In this document: one piece after another, positions 25,035-30,137 of the stretch
Layout: each line of letters begins with the position of its first letter
Numbering within the stretch: the stretch's first letter is position 1
Assembly: GCA_964558295.1 (NCBI GenBank)
Contig: CAZLDQ010000050.1
Location: 1 to 30,137, forward strand
DNA: 30,137 nt
Origin: JBDKTH01 sp964558295
GTDB lineage: Bacteria > Planctomycetota > Planctomycetia > Pirellulales > Thermoguttaceae
Direction: 5' to 3'
Position numbers and translations under genes: made by a program
The notes under the pieces: generated by a model
Databases searched by the model: none
What the model saw: only the letters and a program-made list of their open reading frames with translations
What the model was told of the DNA's origin: nothing

Positions 25035-26653
25035 ATGCGTCGCATCCAAATTTACGATACCACGCTTCGCGATGGTTCCCAGGCCGAAGGGATCAGCTTC
25101 TCGCTGCATGACAAGCTGCTTCTGACCAGTCGGCTCGATAGCCTGGGATTTGACTTCGTCGAAGGGGGCTATCCGGCGTCCAATGACAAGGACTGCCAGT
25201 ACTTCAAACGTGTGCGCGAACTCGAACTGAGCCAAGCCAAGGTCTGTGCCTTTGGAATGACCCGCCGCAAGGGGATTCCCGTCGAGGAAGACTCCGGACT
25301 TAAGGCGCTGCTCGACTCCGGCGCGTCGGTCATCACGATTGTCGGCAAGGCTTCCGCTTTTCAAGCCGTCGAGGTGCTGCGCACCACGCGCGAAGAGAAC
25401 CTGGCGATGGTCGAAGAGAGCATCCGGCATCTGGTGAAGGCCGGGCGCCAAGTAATCTTCGACGCTGAACATTTCTTCGATGGCTGGAAGGCCGATCCAG
25501 GCTATACGCGGGAAGTCATTCAGGTGGCCGCCCAGGCGGGAGCGGGACTGGTCGTTTTCTGTGATACCAATGGCGGAAGCATGCCTGAGGAGGTTGCCCG
25601 GATCACCGAGGCCGCGTTGCGGGAGCTTCCGGTGCCCGGCGGGATCCACTGCCATAACGACTGCGGCTTGGCTGTCGCCAATTCGTTGGCCGCTGTCGAT
25701 GTTGGCGTCTCCCAAGTCCAGGGAACCGTCAACGGCTTTGGCGAACGCTGCGGCAATGCCGATCTGATCACTGTCATTGCCAACCTCGTGATCAAGAAGG
25801 GATACGAGGTCCTCCGGCCTGACGCTGCGAGCCTGCTTACCGAGTTGTCGCGTTACGTCTACGAAATGGTGAACATGAATTTCCCCAGCAATCAGCCGTT
25901 TGTGGGCAAGAGTGCGTTCGCGCACAAGGGGGGAATGCACGTCAGCGGCGTCGCGCGGGTGGCGGCGGCCTATGAGCACATCGACCCGGCGCTCGTGGGT
26001 AATGAGCGGCGTGTACTGGTCAGCGAGTTGTCGGGGCGTTCGAACATCATGGCCTTGACGGAGAAGTACCATATTCGCAACGACGCGAAGCTGATGGACA
26101 AGATCCTGGCNNNNNNNNNNTCCTGGCCAAAGTTGTCTCGAAAGAAAGCGCCGGCTACCAGTTCGAGGCGGCCGAAGGCTCGTTCGACTTGCTGGTCAAA
26201 GAATGTGCCGGTACGTTCCGGCCACATTTCGAGCGACTGAACTACCATGTGAACGTCGAGACGAACGCCGAGGGACAGACCACGACGGAGGCGACCGTCA
26301 AGATCCGTGTGGGGAACGAGATCCGTCATGAAGTGGCCGAAGGCGACGGCCCGGTCAATGCGTTGGACGCGGCGATTCGCAAGGCGCTGAACGGCACCTT
26401 CCCCAGCTTGCGCAGCATGCACTTGGTGGATTACAAAGTCCGCGTGATCAATTCTGAGGCGGCGACGGCGGCCGGGGTTCGCGTGGTTATCGAAAGCCGG
26501 GATGAGGTTGACACCTGGGGCACGGTCGGCGTCAGCGAGAACGTGATCGAAGCCAGTTGGATCGCGTTGGCCGACAGTTATGAATACAAACTGTGTAAAG
26601 ACGAAGAAAAGCAGAAGCAATCGCCGGGCCCCCAGGACGCGGCAACCAGCTGA
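25035..26653 (+). CDS. cimA: (R)-citramalate synthase
   Basis: It condenses acetyl-CoA and pyruvate to citramalate, the threonine-independent entry to isoleucine. The start ATG 25035 has GGAG 5 nt upstream. IYDTTLRDGSQAEGIS carries catalytic R12 and metal ligand D13; the metal motif HCHND is at 205-209, followed by NGFGERCGNADL. The SQAEGISFS start and the FEAAEGSFDLL segment fit the Geobacter/Leptospira-type citramalate synthases rather than isopropylmalate synthases. A C-terminal LeuA-type allosteric domain follows (AEGDGPVNALDAA, LVDYKVRV, WGTVGVSENVIEASW). Ten Ns at 26111-26120 break the raw frame. The flanks share TCCTGGC; merging the copies removes 17 bases and gives an intact 533-residue protein of normal length. 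Confidence 0.92.
26111..26120. other. Assembly gap (10 Ns) inside cimA, probably artefactual
   Basis: The bases before the gap (26104-26110) and after it (26121-26127) are both TCCTGGC. This is what two overlapping contig ends leave when a scaffolder joins them with placeholder Ns. Collapsing the duplicate restores one open frame through DKILAKVVSKESAGYQF, which has the length expected in the family. Confidence 0.8.
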
Positions 26654-26710
26654 TCGCAAGATGCCTGGGCGCGGGATGAAGCAGAAACGGGAAAAGGAAG
26701 AACAACAGCC

Positions 26711-29700
26711 ATGGAAAACGTGCCGTCGTTGCGGGAATTGCCCAAGCAATACGATCAAGAGGCCGCGCAGGAGCGGTGGTATCGGTTCTGGGAAGAAAAG
26801 GGCTTCTTTCACAGCAAACCCCATCCGCAACGTAAGCCTTACACGATTGTTATCCCGCCGCCCAACGTGACCGGCGCGTTGCACTTGGGGCATGCCCTGA
26901 ACAACACCCTCCAAGACATTTTGATTCGTCAACACCGGATGATGGGCGACGAAACCCTTTGGATGCCCGGCACGGACCATGCGGGCATTGCCACGCAAGC
27001 CGTCGTCGAGCGGCGGCTGTTGGCCGAGGAAGGTAAGACACGCCACGATCTGGGCCGTGAAGGGCTGGTCGATCGGATTTGGGCCTGGAAAAAGGAATAC
27101 GAAGCCCGAATCCTCAGCCAATTGAAGAAAATGGGCTGTAGTTGTGACTGGCAGCGCACGCGTTTCACCCTCGATCCGGTCTGTGCCCGGGCCGTGCGCC
27201 ACACGTTCTTCAGTCTCTTCCAGGAACGCCTGGTCTACCGTGGCAAGCGTCTGGTCAACTGGGACACGATGCTTCAGACGGCCGTAAGCGACGACGAGGT
27301 CTTCCATGAGACGGTGCCCGGCAATTTCTGGTATTTTCATTACCCGGTGATCGATCCGAAGCCGGGCGAGCCGACCCATGTGATGATCGCCACGACCCGG
27401 CCGGAGACGATGCTCGGCGATACGGCCGTGGCCGTCCATCCCGATCCGGCTGCGGCGTTGGATCGTGTGGAAGCGGACCTCAAGGCGCGGCTGGCCGCCG
27501 CACCGGAGAAGATGAAAGGGGAACTTGAACTGGAGTTGGAGAACGTGCGGAAGCGTCGTGTGGAGATGCTTCCGGCGCTCATCACGCTTCGCGACATGGC
27601 CCTGGATGGTCGGAAGGTGATGCTGCCACTTCTGAACCGGCCGATTCCGTTGGTGGCCGACGAGTGGGCCAAGCCGGAGTTGGGTACCGGCTGCGTGAAG
27701 ATCACGCCCGCCCATGACCCGAACGACTACGAGGTCGGGCTGCGCAAAGGCTTGCCGATGATCAATATCCTCAACATGGATGGCACGCTTAACGCCAACG
27801 CGGGTCCTTACCAGGGGCAGACGATTCGTGAGGCACGCAAGAATGTTGTTGCCGATCTGGACAAACAAGGCCTGTTGGTCCAGGTCGAGGATCGGCAAAT
27901 CGAACTCGCCCACTCCGACCGCTCGAAGACGCCGATCGAGCCCCTTTTGGCCGATCAGTGGTTCGTCAAAATGGAGCAACTTGCCCAGACGGCGATGGAC
28001 GCGGTGAGCGATGGCCGCGTGGAGATCATCCCCTCCCGGTATGCCAAGAGCTATCTGGACTGGCTCAGCGAGAAACGCGACTGGCCGATCAGCCGTCAGC
28101 TTTGGTGGGGACATCAGATTCCGATTTGGTACTGCAAGACCGCTTCAGAAGACGAACTGCGCCAGGCGTTCGCCGGCCGCAACGACGTGGTTTGGCAACG
28201 AGACGACGAATACAACCAGTGGCTCATTTGCGCCCAGGAAGAAGACCTCTCGGAAGATGCGGTTCCTGGGCACAAGCTCCAGCGCGAACAGGATGTGTTG
28301 GACACTTGGTTCAGTTCCGCCTTGTGGCCGCATTCCACGCTCGGCTGGCCGGAACAGACACCGGAGCTGAAGTACTTCTATCCGACTTCCGTGTTGATCA
28401 CCAGCCGCGACATTATCACCCTCTGGGTCGCCCGGATGGTGATGATGGGCCTCCATAACATGGGCGAGATCCCCTTCCATCAGGTCTACATCCACCCCAA
28501 GATTCTCGACGCTTTTGGCGAGGGGATGTCGAAGTCGAAAGGGAACGGGGTTGATCCGATCGACGTGATCGAGAAGTTCGGGGCCGATTCGCTCCGCTTC
28601 GGGTTGGCCTATCTGACCACTGAAACACAAGACATCCGGATGCCGGTGGAATTCGAGTGCCCCCACTGCCAGGGCCTGATCGAGCAGACCAAGGAAAACC
28701 GGATTCGCGCGCGAATCAAATGCACTCACTGCAGCAAGGAGTTTTCGACCCAATGGGCCCAGAAGCCGGCCGACAAGGAATTGCCCCGCGGGGCGGTGGT
28801 CAGCGACCGGTTTGAGATCGCCCGAAACTTCTGCAACAAGCTGTGGAATGCTTCGCGGTTTACGCTGATGAACCTCGAAGGCTACTCGCCGGGAGTGGTG
28901 CGCGAGGCGGAATTGGCGGTAGAAGACCGTTGGGTGCTCAGTCGCTTGGCGACCGTCACCGAACAGGTCACTCAGGCCCTGGCCACCTACCGGTATGCCG
29001 ATGCGGCTCGCTGTCTTTACGAGTTTGCCTGGGACGAGTTCTGTAGTTTCTATGTGGAGATGGTCAAGGGCCGGCTTCAAGACGAAGCGACTCGACCGGT
29101 GGCCCAACGGGTGTTGGCCTATACGCTTGACACCCTGTTGCGTCTGTTGCATCCGATGATCCCCTTCCTCACCGAAGAGGTTTGGCAGTTGCTCGGCCAG
29201 GTGGCTTCGGAACGTGGGTTGGTGAGCGTTGAACGAGCAGCGGAAAGTATCATCATCGCTCCCTGGCCGGTGTGCGATCCCGCGCAGCAGAATGCCCAGA
29301 TCGAGGCGCAGTTTGCCCGCTTCCAAGAGGTACTGCGCGGCGTTCGCGAGATCCGGAGCCGCCAGAACGTGGCCCCCAAAAAGGTGATCAGCTTCGCGAT
29401 CCGTTGCGATGGCCAGACCGCCGACTTGTTGCGGCCGATGGAGCCCTATTTCGAGTCAATGGCCGGCGCCCGGGTGACCGGTTGGGGCCCCGAGGTGCAA
29501 GCTCCCGCAATTAGCGCCAACGCGGTCCTTTCGGGCTTGGAGATATTCGTCGATTTGGCCGATCTGATTGACGTTGCCGCAGAACTGGACCGCAAGAAGA
29601 AGGAATTGGAGAAGATCGATTCCCTGATCGTGGCCCAACAGAAGAAGCTCAGCAACGAGAGCTTCGTCAGCCGGGCTCCCGCAGCGGTTGTTGAGAAGGA

Positions 29701-29782
29701 ACGCGAGCGACTCAAGGAGCTCCAGGACCAACGGGCCGCCACCACGGCAGTCCTCGAACGCCTGGCCGCGTCAAAGTCGTAG
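26711..29782 (+). CDS. valS: Valyl-tRNA synthetase with zinc-ribbon insertion
   Basis: A class I synthetase of 1023 residues. The HIGH motif is HLGH (58-61), and the KMSKS loop is GMSKSKG (605-611). The editing domain includes TTRPETMLGDTAVAVHPD, and the core has WPISRQLWWGHQIPIWY. Two insertions stand out. About 50 residues in the editing domain (about 245-300) form a charged, probably coiled-coil helix. About 50 residues after KMSKS hold a CPHC...CTHC zinc ribbon (C650, C653, C671, C674) between TQDIRMPVEFE and the anticodon-binding RNFCNKLWNASRF. The C-terminus is the usual tRNA-binding coiled coil (about 945-1020). The gene is 57 bp after cimA, so both are probably under the same leader. 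AAGGAAG lies about 10 nt before the ATG. Confidence 0.96.
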   Translation: MENVPSLRELPKQYDQEAAQERWYRFWEEKGFFHSKPHPQRKPYTIVIPPPNVTGALHLGHALNNTLQDILIRQHRMMGDETLWMPGTDHAGIATQAVVERRLLAEEGKTRHDLGREGLVDRIWAWKKEYEARILSQLKKMGCSCDWQRTRFTLDPVCARAVRHTFFSLFQERLVYRGKRLVNWDTMLQTAVSDDEVFHETVPGNFWYFHYPVIDPKPGEPTHVMIATTRPETMLGDTAVAVHPDPAAALDRVEADLKARLAAAPEKMKGELELELENVRKRRVEMLPALITLRDMALDGRKVMLPLLNRPIPLVADEWAKPELGTGCVKITPAHDPNDYEVGLRKGLPMINILNMDGTLNANAGPYQGQTIREARKNVVADLDKQGLLVQVEDRQIELAHSDRSKTPIEPLLADQWFVKMEQLAQTAMDAVSDGRVEIIPSRYAKSYLDWLSEKRDWPISRQLWWGHQIPIWYCKTASEDELRQAFAGRNDVVWQRDDEYNQWLICAQEEDLSEDAVPGHKLQREQDVLDTWFSSALWPHSTLGWPEQTPELKYFYPTSVLITSRDIITLWVARMVMMGLHNMGEIPFHQVYIHPKILDAFGEGMSKSKGNGVDPIDVIEKFGADSLRFGLAYLTTETQDIRMPVEFECPHCQGLIEQTKENRIRARIKCTHCSKEFSTQWAQKPADKELPRGAVVSDRFEIARNFCNKLWNASRFTLMNLEGYSPGVVREAELAVEDRWVLSRLATVTEQVTQALATYRYADAARCLYEFAWDEFCSFYVEMVKGRLQDEATRPVAQRVLAYTLDTLLRLLHPMIPFLTEEVWQLLGQVASERGLVSVERAAESIIIAPWPVCDPAQQNAQIEAQFARFQEVLRGVREIRSRQNVAPKKVISFAIRCDGQTADLLRPMEPYFESMAGARVTGWGPEVQAPAISANAVLSGLEIFVDLADLIDVAAELDRKKKELEKIDSLIVAQQKKLSNESFVSRAPAAVVEKERERLKELQDQRAATTAVLERLAASKS

Positions 29783-30137
29783 GCACACGCTGCTTGCTAA
29801 TCACCAAACATGGTGAGAGTCTTCACGAAGATTCTCCGTCGATCGAAGGGGTCAGGGGGCAGGGTTCGGGGTTCAGAGTCTTCATGCGAAGTTCTCCTTA
29901 GAGCCCTGGCTGCTGACCGCTGACCACGGCCCCCCTGAACCCTTCGGTTGCGGCCATGTCGCGATGGGGGCCACCCGCGTCGCACGACGCGACGTTACCC
30001 AAGGTCATGCGCGCTAGGCCCCCGGTGGGACAGGTTCACGGACAGCCCCCCCGAAAGCGGATGCTTCGCAGGAGGGCTCACTCTAGCCCAAATCGTCAGA
30101 TTCGGCTTATAATAGGTTGCTGAAGCCTATCGCTGGT
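29783..30137. other. Gene-free end of the window with short repeats
   Basis: No coding region is supported. An imperfect direct repeat (GAGTCTTCA-CGAAG-TTCTCC type) occurs at 29817-29837 and 29876-29897. Between the copies lies a G-rich, GGGTTCGGGGTTCAG-like tract (29848-29876), and GCTGACCGCTGACCAC follows near 29911-29926. These look like dispersed intergenic repeats. A TATAAT at 30108-30113 may be the -10 of a gene beyond the window, but no -35 is visible. Confidence 0.45.
29815..29836 (+). terminator. Stable hairpin after valS without a T tract
   Basis: GAGAGTCTT and AAGATTCTC pair over 9 positions (one G-T) around the tetraloop CACG, 32 bp after the valS stop. No run of Ts follows, so it is not a classical intrinsic terminator; it may protect the transcript end or mark a factor-dependent site. 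Confidence 0.4.

Noticed and set aside
25970..28114. 714-codon minus-strand open frame opposite cimA and valS
   Set aside because: It runs through the N gap and is antisense to two clear genes; the translation has no recognisable motifs.

Overview
The window reads as a piece of a Planctomycetota chromosome, probably of the Pirellulales type and possibly close to Thermogutta; the phylum is inferred from protein style and gene mix, not from any search. It is GC-rich, genes on both strands are nearly all preceded by Shine-Dalgarno motifs, and a run of ten Ns shows that it comes from a draft or metagenome assembly.

Left part (1-5516). A truncated ribose-phosphate pyrophosphokinase gene (minus) diverges from a small secreted protein of unknown role. 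An arginine cluster follows on the plus strand: argB (TTG start), argD, argF, then rph. A good sigma70-like promoter sits just before a perfect intrinsic terminator in front of argB.

Middle left (5517-12017, all minus). Read in the direction of transcription: a GntR/FCD regulator and mannonate dehydratase uxuA (4-bp overlap), a secreted DUF4139-like protein with an 11-bp-period direct repeat upstream, and an OmpR-type response regulator overlapping its histidine kinase by 4 bp. The GntR gene diverges from a 1192-residue secreted multidomain glycosidase (12142-15720). Both divergent promoters carry TATACAAT-type operator sequences over their -10 elements, so the regulator, uxuA and the glycosidase look like one uronate/glycan-use regulon.

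Middle right (15721-21479). Translation and tRNA-modification genes lie on the minus strand: miaA, then aspS, a cysteine-less thioredoxin-like lipoprotein and truB. hisE is on the plus strand and overlaps the 3' end of a decayed minus-strand gene fragment.

Right part (21480-30137, plus). ftsK/spoIIIE with a long acidic C-terminal tail is followed by a leader region and then cimA (citramalate synthase, isoleucine pathway) and valS. The leader has a TTGACA-17-TATCCT promoter, a 29-codon ORF ending in Val-Val-Ile-Ile-Arg-Lys-stop, a terminator with eight Ts, and a segment starting at the leader stop codon that is complementary to the 5' arm of that terminator. This fits a translation-coupled attenuator that would tie cimA and valS to charged tRNA-Val/tRNA-Ile supply, and it is the most interesting signal in the window. 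The Ns inside cimA look like a scaffolding artefact: the flanks share 7 bases, and merging them restores the frame.
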